Below are positions 9,250-18,236 of a stretch of DNA of 64,000 nt, in pieces. Every line of letters starts with the position of its first letter. The first letter of the stretch is position 1. Source of the DNA: Streptomyces sp. ACA25 (lineage in GTDB: Bacteria; Actinomycetota; Actinomycetes; Streptomycetales; Streptomycetaceae). The position numbers and the translations under genes were made by a program. The notes below the pieces were generated by a model that had not been told where the DNA came from, ran no database searches, and saw only the letters and a list, made by a program, of their open reading frames with translations. The DNA lies in the NCBI RefSeq assembly GCF_028200735.1, contig NZ_JAQKPV010000014.1, forward strand, positions 89,251-153,250, written 5' to 3'.

Positions 9250-10269
9250 TCAGGGGGCGGGCCGGGGGACCTGCGGCCCCGACGCCAGGCGCGGCGGGAT
9301 CAGCTGGTGCACCGGTTCCGCAGCGCCGGCTGTCCGGGGCGTGGCCCCGATGGCCTCGACCGCCAGGCGGACCACAGCGGTCGACATCTGTTCCACCGGC
9401 AGTTCGATGCGGGGCAGCCGCAGGCAGCCGGGGTCGTCCGGCAGGCTGCCCACGAGGACGACGGCCGGCGGGCCGGAGCCGAGCAGCCCGTGGGCGGTGG
9501 CCACCTCCCGTACCAGGGGGAGCAGTACCAGGTGCTGGACGATCAGGGCGGTCGGTGCGGGCTCGGTGCGCAGAAGCCGGTGCAGCAGCTCCCGGAGCCG
9601 GCCGGGGTCGCCGCTGGAGGGATGGATGCGGAGGTCGGCGCCGCTGTCGGCCGCCGCTTGCCGGGCTCCGGCGAGGCCGCTCAGGGCATAGCCGCGACGG
9701 GCCCGGATCTCGTGGTCGGCGGAAGCCAGAAAGACGATCCGGTGGTGTCCGGCCGAGACGGTCTCCCGCACCGCCAGGGTGACGGCGGCCTTCCAGTCGA
9801 GGTCCACCCGGGGGAGGTCGGGGTCGTCACTGTGACCGAGGAGCGCGGTGGGGAAGCGAAGAGCCCGCAGGGCGTCGATCCGGGGGTCCCGCTCCTGCAC
9901 CGCCATCAGCACGGCCGCGTCCGCCAGCCCGCTCCCGGCGACGCGGCGCAGGCCGCCGACGCCCTCGGGGTCGGTCATCATGAGCAGGTCGTATCCGTGG
10001 CCGCGGGCGGCGTCACTGATGTCGATGGCGAATCTGCCGTCCACCGCACGGTACTTGCCGGGCACCCTCGGCACGGCGAGGACGAGCACGTCGCTGCGGG
10101 CGCTGCGCAGGGTGCGGGCGCTGGCGCGCGGGGTGTAGCCGAGCTCGGCGATGGCTGTCCGCACGGCTCGCTGGGTGTCGGGGGAGATTTTGCGGGAGCC
10201 GCTGAGGACGTAGGAGACGGTGCTGGGAGCGACCCCGGCCCGCTCCGCCACCTCTTTGATCGTGGCCAT
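9250..10269 (-). CDS. LacI-family transcriptional regulator
   Basis: This 339-aa repressor has the full LacI layout. The N-terminal helix-turn-helix MATIKEVAERAGVAPSTVSY is followed by a hinge helix (RASARTLRSARS) and a periplasmic-binding-protein-like effector domain to about residue 320. A perfect palindrome lies 36 bases upstream of its ATG, which fits autoregulation. It precedes the alpha-xylosidase in the same orientation, so a xyloglucan-derived sugar is a plausible inducer. The C-terminal domain ends in a Pro-rich tail. Family assignment is certain; ligand and full regulon are inferred. Confidence 0.93.
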   Translation of the reverse strand: MATIKEVAERAGVAPSTVSYVLSGSRKISPDTQRAVRTAIAELGYTPRASARTLRSARSDVLVLAVPRVPGKYRAVDGRFAIDISDAARGHGYDLLMMTDPEGVGGLRRVAGSGLADAAVLMAVQERDPRIDALRALRFPTALLGHSDDPDLPRVDLDWKAAVTLAVRETVSAGHHRIVFLASADHEIRARRGYALSGLAGARQAAADSGADLRIHPSSGDPGRLRELLHRLLRTEPAPTALIVQHLVLLPLVREVATAHGLLGSGPPAVVLVGSLPDDPGCLRLPRIELPVEQMSTAVVRLAVEAIGATPRTAGAAEPVHQLIPPRLASGPQVPRPAP

Positions 10270-10304
10270 GCGCCACCCCCGTCCGTGAGCCCGCCGCGCA
10301 CCTA

Positions 10305-10320
10305 ATCGAATCGATTCGAT
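10305..10320. promoter_or_regulatory. LacI-type operator (perfect 16-bp palindrome)
   Basis: ATCGAATC/GATTCGAT is a perfect dyad in otherwise GC-rich DNA. It resembles LacI-family operators, which have a central CG flanked by symmetric half-sites. I find no second copy in front of the alpha-xylosidase, so control of that gene would have to be by read-through from the regulator's promoter. Confidence 0.75.
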
Positions 10321-10454
10321 CGTGCGGTGATGGTAAACCCCGTGCCGCGGCGGAGCAAGGGTGGTGCGGGAGCGGCCCGCGGAGGGGGGTGCGGGAGGGC
10401 TCCCCCGGGCAGACGGGACGCGGCCGGGGCCGGCCGACGAGGCGGGGGTACGGC

Positions 10455-11267
10455 TCAGCGCTCGTCGTCGGGCGTCTCACCTTCGATGCGCTCCTTGCGG
10501 ACCTGGCCCTTGACCGTCTCCTCCTCGGTGACCTCGTCGACGTTGAGCCGGACGCGTTCCACCGGCTCCGCCTCGACGTGGGTCACCGGGCGCTCCTCGT
10601 GCAGGGTGACCTCGTGTTCCGCCTCGGTGATCTCCGTTCCGCTGGTGGCCGCGTCGATGTTCTCCTCGGTGATCGGTTCGCGCTCGACACGCACCTCTTC
10701 CCGCCGCACGGGGACGGTCTGCTGCACTTCCTCGGTCACGACGTACTTGCGCAGCCTGGCCCGGCCTGCCTCCCGCCGTTCGACTCCGGTGTGCAGCTTC
10801 TCCTCCGAGCGGGTCATCGCGTCATCATGCCCGCCGCGCTTTCCGCGCTTCCCGGTCTCCGCGGTGGGTGCCGCAGCGCGGCCGGTCTCGCCCTGCTTCT
10901 CATCTGCCCAGCCGGCGCCGGGCTCGTTGGCCTCGCGCCACGAGGTGTCCCAGTCCATCCCGTAGTGCTGGAAGAGCCGTCGTTCCTCCTCCTCGCTCAT
11001 GTGGCCCTCGTCATCGACCTCCACCTGGGGGGAGTCCTTCACGGTCTCCTTCGCGATGGGGACCTCGAGGTGGTCCTCCACCAGGGTGGCGTCACGGAGC
11101 GGCAGGAAGCTCTCCTTGCTGCCGAACAGACCCGTACGGACGCTCGCCCACTCCGGTTGTCCGGTTGCGTCATCCAGGAAGACCTGCTTGGCTTCCCCGA
11201 TCTTGCTGCCTTCGGCGTCATACACCGGGTGCTCCAGTACCGCCGGAATCTGCTCTGTGGTGATCAC
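10455..11267 (-). CDS. PRC-barrel and DUF2382 (YsnF/AvaK-type) stress protein
   Basis: This acidic 270-aa protein has two domains. Residues 1 to about 90 form a PRC-barrel (ITTEQIPAVLEHPVYDAEGS, later GQPEWASVRTGLFG and SFLPLRDATL). The last 110 or so residues are a DUF2382 domain (LRKYVVTEEVQQTVPVRREE followed by EREPITEENIDAA). A charged, Gly-rich linker joins them. PRC-barrel/DUF2382 proteins are widespread in actinobacteria and linked to stress, with no known enzymatic activity. GTG 11267 has a near-ideal AGGAGG site 7 bases upstream, so I prefer it to start codons further upstream. No signal peptide or membrane segment. It stands alone between a LacI gene and bioB. Confidence 0.88.
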   Translation of the reverse strand: MITTEQIPAVLEHPVYDAEGSKIGEAKQVFLDDATGQPEWASVRTGLFGSKESFLPLRDATLVEDHLEVPIAKETVKDSPQVEVDDEGHMSEEEERRLFQHYGMDWDTSWREANEPGAGWADEKQGETGRAAAPTAETGKRGKRGGHDDAMTRSEEKLHTGVERREAGRARLRKYVVTEEVQQTVPVRREEVRVEREPITEENIDAATSGTEITEAEHEVTLHEERPVTHVEAEPVERVRLNVDEVTEEETVKGQVRKERIEGETPDDER

Positions 11268-11452
11268 TGCGTACCTCCTCATCGGTCCCGCGGGTTCGCT
11301 GGAACGGGTGACCGTCACGCCACTCAGAAAACCGACATTCAGCCAAGAAATCCAGTAAATGCACCAAAATTACGCAATGTATCTCAGGTGTCGCCGGATG
11401 TCACAGGGAGGCCCGTGGCAGGGCTGCTGTCCGCGGCGGGAGAAACACGCGG

Positions 11453-11496
11453 CCGGGCCCTGCCGCACCGCGCTGAGGCGGTCCGGCAGGGCCCGG
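11453..11496 (-). terminator. Terminator hairpin after bioB
   Basis: Two 19-base arms (11453-11471 and 11478-11496) pair with one mismatch around a 6-base loop, 29 bases beyond the bioB stop. This is a strong rho-independent-like structure without a T-run. Confidence 0.75.
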
Positions 11497-11525
11497 TGTG
11501 CCGGGGGTCCGGCGGGGGGCGCCGC

Positions 11526-12590
11526 TCAGGCGTTGGGGGGCAGCTCAGTGCCCGCACCGCGGCGGCGCACGGCGACCAGGTCCTCGGTGCGGTGCTCGGG
11601 AAGCGTCGTGGTCCCGGCCCCCTCCACCAGGAAGCCGGCGTCCGCGATCATGTCCAGGTCCGCCTTCCCGGCCTGCCCCTCGCTGGTGAGGTAGTCACCG
11701 AGGAAGATCGAGTTCACCAGATGCAGCGCGAGCGGCTGCATCGACCGCAGGTGTACTTCCCGGCCGCCCGCCAGCCGCACCTCCACGTCCGGGCAGACGA
11801 AGCGGACCATGGCCAGGATGCGCAGACACCGCTGCGGGGTGAGGCTCCACTCCTTCGCCAGCGGGGTCCCTTCGAAGGGGATCAGGAAATTCACCGGCAC
11901 CGAGTCGGGGTCCAGCTCGCGCAGCGCGAACACGACGTCGACCAGGTCCTCGTCCCTCTCACCCATGCCCGCGATCAGGCCTGAGCAGGCCGACAGACCG
12001 GCGGACTGTGCCTGCTGCACCGTCGCCACCCGGTCCGAGAAGTCGTGGGTGGTGCAGATGTCGCCGTAGGTGGCCTCCGAGGTGTTGAGGTTGTGGTTGT
12101 AGGCGTCCGCGCCCGCCTCGCGCAGCCGCTCAGCCTGGCCGTCGGAGAGGAGCCCCAGGCAGGCACACACCTCGACGTCCGCGTCCTCCCCCTTGATGGC
12201 CGCGATCGTGTCGGAAACCCGGGCCACGTCCCGGTCCGTCGGCCCCCGGCCGCTCGCCACCAGGCATACCCGCTTCGCACCTCCGGCCACCCCCGCCTGC
12301 GCCGCGGCGGCCGCCTCCTCCGGCTTCAGCCAGGTGTACTTCAGCACCCCGGCCTTCGAGCCGAGCCGCTGCGAGCAGTACGAACAGTCCTCGGGGCACA
12401 GTCCGGACTTGAGGTTCACCAGGTAGTTCAGTTTCACCCGCCGGCCGAACCACTCACGGCGCACGCGGCCTGCCGCAGCCACCACGTCCAGCAGGTCCGC
12501 ATCCGTGGTCGACAGAACAGCCAGCGCCTCCTCCCGCGTCGGCAGCTCGCGCCGCAGCCCCTTGTCCACCAGCGTCTTCAGCAGCTCCAT
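11526..12590 (-). CDS. bioB: Biotin synthase
   Basis: Radical-SAM enzyme (354 aa) that inserts sulfur into dethiobiotin in the last step of biotin synthesis. C65, C69 and C72 in GLCPEDCSYC bind the SAM-cleaving 4Fe-4S cluster. NHNLNTSEATYGDICTTHDF and SGLIAGMGE are typical BioB motifs, and the conserved Arg-containing segment VEVRLAGGREVH is present near residue 280. Length matches the family. It is transcribed away from bioF with a 256-bp shared control region. No bioA or bioD is visible in the window. A strong hairpin ends the gene. Confidence 0.97.
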   Translation of the reverse strand: MELLKTLVDKGLRRELPTREEALAVLSTTDADLLDVVAAAGRVRREWFGRRVKLNYLVNLKSGLCPEDCSYCSQRLGSKAGVLKYTWLKPEEAAAAAQAGVAGGAKRVCLVASGRGPTDRDVARVSDTIAAIKGEDADVEVCACLGLLSDGQAERLREAGADAYNHNLNTSEATYGDICTTHDFSDRVATVQQAQSAGLSACSGLIAGMGERDEDLVDVVFALRELDPDSVPVNFLIPFEGTPLAKEWSLTPQRCLRILAMVRFVCPDVEVRLAGGREVHLRSMQPLALHLVNSIFLGDYLTSEGQAGKADLDMIADAGFLVEGAGTTTLPEHRTEDLVAVRRRGAGTELPPNA

Positions 12591-12657
12591 GCCGCTGATC
12601 CTGACCTACCGGAGGGCTCCGGGCCAAGGCGGGAGCGGACAAGAGCACCGGGACCGC

Positions 12658-12675
12658 GTGTGGCTCTTGCCACAC
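12658..12675. promoter_or_regulatory. Dyad between divergent bioB and bioF
   Basis: GTGTGG and CCACAC face each other across a 6-base spacer in the bioB-bioF divergent promoter region. It may be an operator for a biotin-responsive regulator, or simply a hairpin. It does not match any BirA or BioQ site I can recall. Confidence 0.4.
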
Positions 12676-12846
12676 CGTGCCCGGATCTGCCTCGGCCCAC
12701 GCCTTGTCGGCGGCCTCCGCCCGGCCGGGGGCGGCACCGGGAAACAGGCGCCGGGGCACCGGAGCGGCCCCGCGTCCCCGGGCCTTACCGTGGTCCCCGG
12801 CACCCGGCCGACCGGGCACCCCACGGACGAAAGGCGCGGCCGACCG

Positions 12847-14022
12847 ATGACCCAGGACCCCTTCGGCTGGATCGACGCGGAACGCACCCGGCGTGAACGC
12901 GCCGGCCTGGTACGCGTACTGCGCCCCCGGGAGGCCGGCTCCCCGGCGCTCGACCTGTCCGGCAACGACTATCTGGGGCTGGCCCGCCACCCCGAGGTCA
13001 CCGGGGCCGCGGCCGACGCCGCCCGCCACTGGGGTGCCGGTGCCACCGGGTCCCGGCTGGTGAGCGGCACCACCGAGCTGCACGCCCGGCTGGAGGCGGA
13101 GCTGGCCGCGTTCTGCGGAGCGGAGGCGGCCCTGGTCTTCTCCTCCGGCTACGCCGCCAACCTGGCCGTGCTCACCGCGCTGGCGGGCCGGGGCACACTG
13201 GTGGTCTCCGACGCCGGCAACCATGCCTCCCTCATCGACGGCTGCCGTCTCTCCCGGGCGGCGACAGCCGTCGTGCCGCACAGCGACACCGGCGCGGTGC
13301 GCAAGGTGCTCGCCGGGCACGACGGCCCGGGGCTGGTGGTCAGCGACTCGGTCTTCTCCGTGGACGGTGACGCGGCAGCGTTGCCGGAGCTGGCCGCGGC
13401 CTGCCGGGAGCACGGTGCCGCGCTGGTCGTCGACGACGCGCACGGGCTCGGTGTGCTCGGCGCCGGGGGGCGCGGCGGTCCGTACGCCGCCGGGCTGGCC
13501 GGGGCGCCCGACGTGGTCACGACCGTCACCCTGTCGAAGTCGCTCGGCAGCCAGGGCGGCGCGGTACTCGGCCCGGCCCGGGTGATCGAGCATCTGGTCA
13601 ACACCGCCCGCACCTTCATCTTCGACACCGGGCTCGCCCCCGCCGCGACCGGAGCGGCCCTGGCGGCCCTGCGCCTCCTGTGCCGCGAGCCGGAGCGGGC
13701 GGACCGGGCCCGCGGTGTGGCCGCCGAGCTGTACGGCCGGCTGACGGCCTCCGGGCTGTCCGCCTCGCGGCCGGACGCCGCGGTGGTGTCCGTCCGGGCA
13801 CCGTCCCCGGAGACGGCGCTGGGCTGGGCCGCGGACTGCCGGGTCGCCGGGCTGGAGGTGGGGTGCTTCCGGCCGCCCTCCGTCCCGGACGGCGTCTCCC
13901 GGCTGCGGCTGACGGCACGGGCCGACCTCACCGGTGCCCGGATCACCGACGCGGTGGAGACGATCCTGCGCACCGCGCCCCCGTCGGCCCGCAGGCCGGC
14001 CAGGGATCAGGGGCAGGAATAG
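12847..14022 (+). CDS. bioF: 8-amino-7-oxononanoate synthase
   Basis: PLP enzyme (391 aa) that condenses pimeloyl-ACP or pimeloyl-CoA with alanine in biotin synthesis. It belongs to the alpha-oxoamine synthase family. Visible motifs: LDLSGNDYLGLARHP at the N-terminus, GSRLVSGTTELHARLE, VVDDAHGLGVLG (Asp contacting the cofactor), and K231 in TLSKSLGSQGG, which forms the Schiff base. I chose ATG 12847 because conserved sequence begins right after it; the frame is open upstream but unconserved. Its end overlaps by 16 bases the end of the convergent gene. It pairs with bioB across a shared regulatory region. Confidence 0.95.
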   Translation: MTQDPFGWIDAERTRRERAGLVRVLRPREAGSPALDLSGNDYLGLARHPEVTGAAADAARHWGAGATGSRLVSGTTELHARLEAELAAFCGAEAALVFSSGYAANLAVLTALAGRGTLVVSDAGNHASLIDGCRLSRAATAVVPHSDTGAVRKVLAGHDGPGLVVSDSVFSVDGDAAALPELAAACREHGAALVVDDAHGLGVLGAGGRGGPYAAGLAGAPDVVTTVTLSKSLGSQGGAVLGPARVIEHLVNTARTFIFDTGLAPAATGAALAALRLLCREPERADRARGVAAELYGRLTASGLSASRPDAAVVSVRAPSPETALGWAADCRVAGLEVGCFRPPSVPDGVSRLRLTARADLTGARITDAVETILRTAPPSARRPARDQGQE

Positions 14023-14867
14023 GTGAACCGGACATCGGCTGTCCGCTGGCCGGGCGAGAGGATTTCCAGCTCGGCTGCCGCCGCGTAGGTGCCCCGTCCC
14101 CGGAAGGTCCACCGCAGACGCAGCTCAGCCGACCGCTGCCCGCGGGCGAACGTCTCCTCCAGCGTGCCGGAGGACGTGCCGTCGCTGCGCAGCCAACGGT
14201 AGCTGACACTGCCGGGCTGCCCATTGGTCCCGACCACTCCGATCACCTCGGCGGTGCCGTCGCAGGCGGGCTGCCCGGAAGCCGTGGTCACCGTGACCTC
14301 GCGGACCGCCAGCTCCGGTCCGAGCTGCTGCCAGGCCAGGTAGGCCAGCACGCAGAGCAGCACGGCGGCGGCGAGGCTGTACCGGCGCAGGCTGCTCCGG
14401 TGCTCTCCGCGGTCCCCGGCAGGCCGGCCGACGGCCGTGCTCGCCGGTGCAATCGGCGCCGCCGGTCCCGCTTCGGCCGCGGGGACCCCGGGGCCGAAGC
14501 GGAGCACCTCTTCGCTCTCCGCCGGACCGGACGCGGCCTCCAGCGGCAGTGTGCCCGCGAGTCCGTCCTGCCGCCCGGCGGGCAGGGTGTCCGTGCTGTC
14601 CGGCGATGCGGCGGCCGACGCGGTGGCACTGTCCGTATCGCCGGCGGGGGCAGTTCCCGGTGCTTCCCGTCCCGGAGCACCTGCCTCTTCGGGGCCGGGC
14701 TGTTCCGGGAGGGCGGGGCCGGTCCCCGTTTCCGGTGCGTGCTGACCGGGGTCCCGCGCGGAGTCCGGAGCCGGGTGCGGAGCAGGCTCCGGCCGGGACC
14801 GGCCCGAGGGCCATATGCTCTCGTCGGCCCTGGGGTCCTGGGCTTTCCGGGCCCGGTTTTCGTTCAC
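14007..14867 (-). CDS. Membrane-anchored protein with an extracellular beta-rich domain
   Basis: This 286-aa protein has a long disordered N-terminal region rich in Pro, Ala, Gly, Glu and Ser (about 155 aa), one membrane helix near residues 160-180 (YSLAAAVLLCVLAYLAW), and a C-terminal domain of about 100 aa with two cysteines (QPACDG and FTYSCP) and an Ig-like look (SVSYRWLRSDGTSSG). The kinase next door also ends in a two-Cys extracellular domain of similar size and feel, so the two may be related sensors or partners. GTG 14867 has GGAG five bases upstream; an ATG two codons earlier is also possible. It probably shares an operon with the kinase (67-bp gap). Substrate or ligand unknown. Confidence 0.7.
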   Translation of the reverse strand: MNENRARKAQDPRADESIWPSGRSRPEPAPHPAPDSARDPGQHAPETGTGPALPEQPGPEEAGAPGREAPGTAPAGDTDSATASAAASPDSTDTLPAGRQDGLAGTLPLEAASGPAESEEVLRFGPGVPAAEAGPAAPIAPASTAVGRPAGDRGEHRSSLRRYSLAAAVLLCVLAYLAWQQLGPELAVREVTVTTASGQPACDGTAEVIGVVGTNGQPGSVSYRWLRSDGTSSGTLEETFARGQRSAELRLRWTFRGRGTYAAAAELEILSPGQRTADVRFTYSCP

Positions 14868-14934
14868 CGGCATCTCCGTGCAGGGATTCGAGAAGCTCCG
14901 CCCCCGGCCGAGGGGAGCTGTGGGAGCGGAAACG

Positions 14935-16629
14935 TCATGCGAGCGCGCACTGCTCGGTCAGCAGTTGCCGCCACCCGCTCGCGCCGGACGGCGGCCCGGC
15001 CGTGACCGACACACTCCAGTAGCAGTGGTTCGCCGTGGCGGTCTGGAACGTGTGCGCCAGGGGCACCGTGTAGTGCGTGCGGCCGCTCAGCTCCCGCACC
15101 GTGGAGCTGCCGTCCTGGCTGCCCAGCTCCCCCTCCGTGTAGCCGACGTACCAGGCCACCGAGACCGAGACGGGGCCGGTGCCGGTGGTGACGATCTCGA
15201 CCTCACCGGTGGCCTGGGCGCTGTTGGACTGGGCGAGACTGCGCACGCTCACCGACTCGACCACCACCGTCCCGGATGCGTCCGGCGGCGGTTCGGTGGC
15301 GGCTCCGGAGGGCTCGGCACCGGTTGTCGGTCCGGGCTCCGGCGGCTCCTCCGTCGGCTCCGGGGAGCGGCCGGAGCCGACGCCGGTGTCCTCGGCCTCT
15401 TCGCCGTCTCCCGAGGCATCGCCGCCAGGTCCGGCCCCGTCGGATTCCGAGACGTCCGGGCCGCTGGTGGGGGTGGCGGCGGAGCTGCCCTCCGGCGCCA
15501 CGACAGCTTCGCCGCCCGGCGTGGGGAGGACGCTCGTCGTGGCCTCCGTGACGAGGTCCGTCGAGGCGTCCGCCCCGCCGCCGGCGCTGCCCGAGGCCAC
15601 TGTCGCGAGGATCAGGGTGCCGGCCACGATCAGTGCGCCCGTCACCGGCAGCAGCGCCCGGCGGCCGGGCAGCCGGCGGCGGTGCAGCACGGTGGTGGCC
15701 CGGTCGACGGCTGTGTCCGAGCCGCTCCCCGTCACCGGGAGGAGCAGCGGCAGGAGGGCGGCGAGGGCGGCGAGCCTGCGCTGCCCGCGCTCCTCCCACC
15801 CCGTGCCGCAGGCCGCGCCGGCTGCCTCCTCGAGCTCGCCGAGAAAGACCGTGGCATTCTCCGGGCGCTCGGCCGGATCCTTCGCCATGCCCTGCCGGAT
15901 GAGCCCGCGCAGCGGTTCGGGCACCTGCTCGTCGGGGATCGGCGAGGTGAGGTGCTTCACGGCCAGTTCGACGTGGCTCTCACCGGAGTAGGGCCGTTCA
16001 CCGGTCAGGCACTCGTAGAAGGTGGCCGTCGCCGCGTACACGTCGCCGGCCGGGGAGGCGGGGTCGCCGTTCCACTGCTCCGGGGCCATGTAGAGAGGAG
16101 TGCCGGCCACTTCCGGTGTGCTGCCGTCGCGGGCGGCGATGCCGAAGTCCACCAGAGTGGACGACCCTTCCACGGTCACCAGGACATTGCCCGGCTTGTA
16201 ATCCCGGTGCACGACCCCCGCGCGGTGCGCGGCGGCCAGGCCCAGCAGGGACCCCTTGAGGATCACCAGGGCGGCTTCGGGGCCGAGCGGGCCCTCCCTG
16301 CGGAGCAGGGCGCCCAGCGAGACGCCGTTCACCAGCTCCATGGCGATGGCCGCGCCCTCGGGAGCCTCGATGTACTCGTACAGAGCGGTCACGTGAGGGG
16401 AGCCCAATCCAGCGAGGAGGACGGCCTCCTCACGGAAGGCCCGCCGGAAGGAAGCGTCGGTCCCGAGGCGGCCGGCGAGGTACTTGAGGGCCACCGCCGT
16501 CCCGGTCGCGTCGTGCACGGCCAGGACGACGCGTCCGCCCGCCCCCGATCCCAGCTCGCGCACCTCGCTGTACCCGGGCACCTGCCACGGTCCGGTGCCC
16601 CCGGTGTTGCCGCTGTCCTTGCCGCTCAT
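14935..16629 (-). CDS. Transmembrane Ser/Thr protein kinase (PknB-like)
   Basis: Hanks-type kinase of 564 aa. The cytoplasmic kinase domain (about 18-275) has a glycine loop (LGSGAGGRV), K49 in VALKYL, catalytic D143 in HRDYKPGN, a DFG motif (VDFGIA) and an APE motif (MAPEQW). HRDYKPGN carries Tyr where most kinases have Leu. A membrane helix lies around residues 326-348, followed by an acidic Ser/Pro/Gly linker and an extracellular two-Cys domain (NHCYWS and TEQCALA) in place of PASTA repeats. ATG 16629 has GGGGGAG upstream and was chosen over upstream codons. The next gene in the operon encodes another membrane-anchored two-Cys domain, a candidate partner or substrate. Confidence 0.92.
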   Translation of the reverse strand: MSGKDSGNTGGTGPWQVPGYSEVRELGSGAGGRVVLAVHDATGTAVALKYLAGRLGTDASFRRAFREEAVLLAGLGSPHVTALYEYIEAPEGAAIAMELVNGVSLGALLRREGPLGPEAALVILKGSLLGLAAAHRAGVVHRDYKPGNVLVTVEGSSTLVDFGIAARDGSTPEVAGTPLYMAPEQWNGDPASPAGDVYAATATFYECLTGERPYSGESHVELAVKHLTSPIPDEQVPEPLRGLIRQGMAKDPAERPENATVFLGELEEAAGAACGTGWEERGQRRLAALAALLPLLLPVTGSGSDTAVDRATTVLHRRRLPGRRALLPVTGALIVAGTLILATVASGSAGGGADASTDLVTEATTSVLPTPGGEAVVAPEGSSAATPTSGPDVSESDGAGPGGDASGDGEEAEDTGVGSGRSPEPTEEPPEPGPTTGAEPSGAATEPPPDASGTVVVESVSVRSLAQSNSAQATGEVEIVTTGTGPVSVSVAWYVGYTEGELGSQDGSSTVRELSGRTHYTVPLAHTFQTATANHCYWSVSVTAGPPSGASGWRQLLTEQCALA

Positions 16630-16779
16630 CGCGCTCCCCCTCACGGCGGGGCGCTTGCCACCGGCTTCTCGAAGCACCGGCCCGGGCGCCCCCGCTCGTC
16701 GCTCGGCAGTCTGCCAGACGCAGCGGAGCCGTCCGACGGTTCCTCCGGATCCGTGGGAAGAGAGGTGCCCCGGCGCGCG

Positions 16780-18057
16780 TCAGACCCGGGAGGCGGCCCC
16801 CGGCTCGGATGCCGAAAGGTTCTCCGGCAGCCGAAGCCCTTCGCGCAGCGGGATCAGTTCGGACTGCAGCACCGTGGCCGCCGCGCCGATCGCGGGCGCG
16901 GTGGCGGCCGATGGGGAGAGCCGGACCGTGACCGCATGCGTGGCGCGGGCGAAGAACGCCCGTTCAAGCTCCTCGCGGACCACCGGAAGGTAGACCGAGC
17001 CGGCCAGGGCCAGGCTCGGTCCGGTCAGCACCAGCTCCTCGAGGTCCATGACGTTGGCGAAGGTCCGCGCGGCCACCGCCAGATACCGGGCCGAACGCTC
17101 CAGCAGCGCCCGGGCCTGGGCGTCGCCCCGGCGGGCGGCGCGGGTCACGGCGGCGAAGTCGGCAGCGACCGAGGGCCGGGAGCGGTCCGGATCGCCCGTG
17201 AGCCCGGCCGCCCGGGCGAGTGCGGCGTTCTCGCGGGCGGCGGCGACGACGGCGCCCGGCCCGGCAAGGACCTCGGTGCAGCCCCGGGCCCCGCACCAGC
17301 ACTCGGGGCCCTCCATTTCGAGGCAGATGTGCCCGATTTCCCCGGCGTTGCCGCTGGCACCCCGGTAGGCGATGCCGTTGATCAGCAGACCGGCGCCGAT
17401 GCCGCTGCCCATGTAGAGAGCGGCGAAGGTGGAGGCGCTGCCGACCCCGCCGGACCAGTGTTCGCCGAGAGCCGCTGCCGTGGCGTCGTTGTCGAGCACC
17501 ACCGGCAGCCCGGTGGCCCTGCTGAGAGCCTGGTCCAGGGGGAAGTCCTCCCACTGCCGCATCGAGGGCGGGGTGAGCCGCATGCCTCCGGCGCGGGTCA
17601 GCGGGCCGGGGGACACCAGTCCGACGCCGAGCACTTTCCCCCGGTCGACCCCGACCCCCTCGATCAGGGCGTCGATCTCGCGCGCCATCCGGGCGACGAC
17701 TTCTTCGGGGCCCGTCGCACCGGCTCCCGCCCGTGACATCCGGGCGATCACCGAGCCGCTGAGGTCGGTCAGGGCATAGGTGATTCCCGCGTGGTCCAGG
17801 TGGACTCCGACCGCGTGCCGGGCCGCGTGGTTGAGCTGGAGGAGGACCCGCGGTTTGCCGCCGGTGGACTCGGCCCGCCCCGTCTCCACCACGAGGCCGT
17901 CGTCTATCAAACGGCGGACGACGGTCGAGATCGTCGCACCGGTGAACCCGGTGGCGTGGACGATCCCCACCCTGCTGATGGTGCCCGCCGCGCGGATCAC
18001 GTCCAGCACCGCCGACCTGCTGCTCGCGTGGGGGGTCGCCCCCGCCGGTCCGCTCAT
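16780..18057 (-). CDS. ROK-family transcriptional regulator (NagC/XylR type)
   Basis: A 425-aa regulator with an N-terminal winged helix-turn-helix (about 12-75, GTISRVGIVHATGFTGATIS) and a ROK sugar-kinase-like domain. The ROK signature is visible: ALYMGSGIGAGLLINGIAYR, GNAGEIGH, and the zinc motif with CWCGARGC. Such proteins sense a sugar or sugar phosphate and repress carbohydrate genes. ATG 18057 follows AAGG. The gene points away from the sugar-transport block at 21.3 kb, from which it is separated by a decayed recombinase and an rsgA pair. A CTTAGTTTAGTT-type site 76 bases upstream resembles elements in the promoters of that block, making it the best candidate regulator. Confidence 0.92.
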   Translation of the reverse strand: MSGPAGATPHASSRSAVLDVIRAAGTISRVGIVHATGFTGATISTVVRRLIDDGLVVETGRAESTGGKPRVLLQLNHAARHAVGVHLDHAGITYALTDLSGSVIARMSRAGAGATGPEEVVARMAREIDALIEGVGVDRGKVLGVGLVSPGPLTRAGGMRLTPPSMRQWEDFPLDQALSRATGLPVVLDNDATAAALGEHWSGGVGSASTFAALYMGSGIGAGLLINGIAYRGASGNAGEIGHICLEMEGPECWCGARGCTEVLAGPGAVVAAARENAALARAAGLTGDPDRSRPSVAADFAAVTRAARRGDAQARALLERSARYLAVAARTFANVMDLEELVLTGPSLALAGSVYLPVVREELERAFFARATHAVTVRLSPSAATAPAIGAAATVLQSELIPLREGLRLPENLSASEPGAASRV

Positions 18058-18132
18058 GGATACCTTCCCCGCCGTGCTGCCCGGGGACGACTGCCCCGGG
18101 GGTGCGCCACGGAGGTGGCACCCCCGCCGAGG

Positions 18133-18145
18133 CTTAGTTTAGTTG
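18133..18145. promoter_or_regulatory. AT-rich direct repeat upstream of the ROK gene
   Basis: CTTAGTTTAGTTG contains two TTAGT units and stands out from the GC-rich surroundings. It aligns loosely (8 of 12) with CTTTCTTTCTTT at 21233 and CTTACTTAATTC at 33381, both inside sugar-gene promoters. Possible ROK operator; inference only. Confidence 0.4.
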
Positions 18146-18236
18146 CCTGAGGAAGCGCAGCAAGGCGTTACCGCACCTCGGCGGCCCTGGAGTCCCTGCT
18201 CAGACACCCGCCGCAGCGTAGCCGGGGATCACGTGC

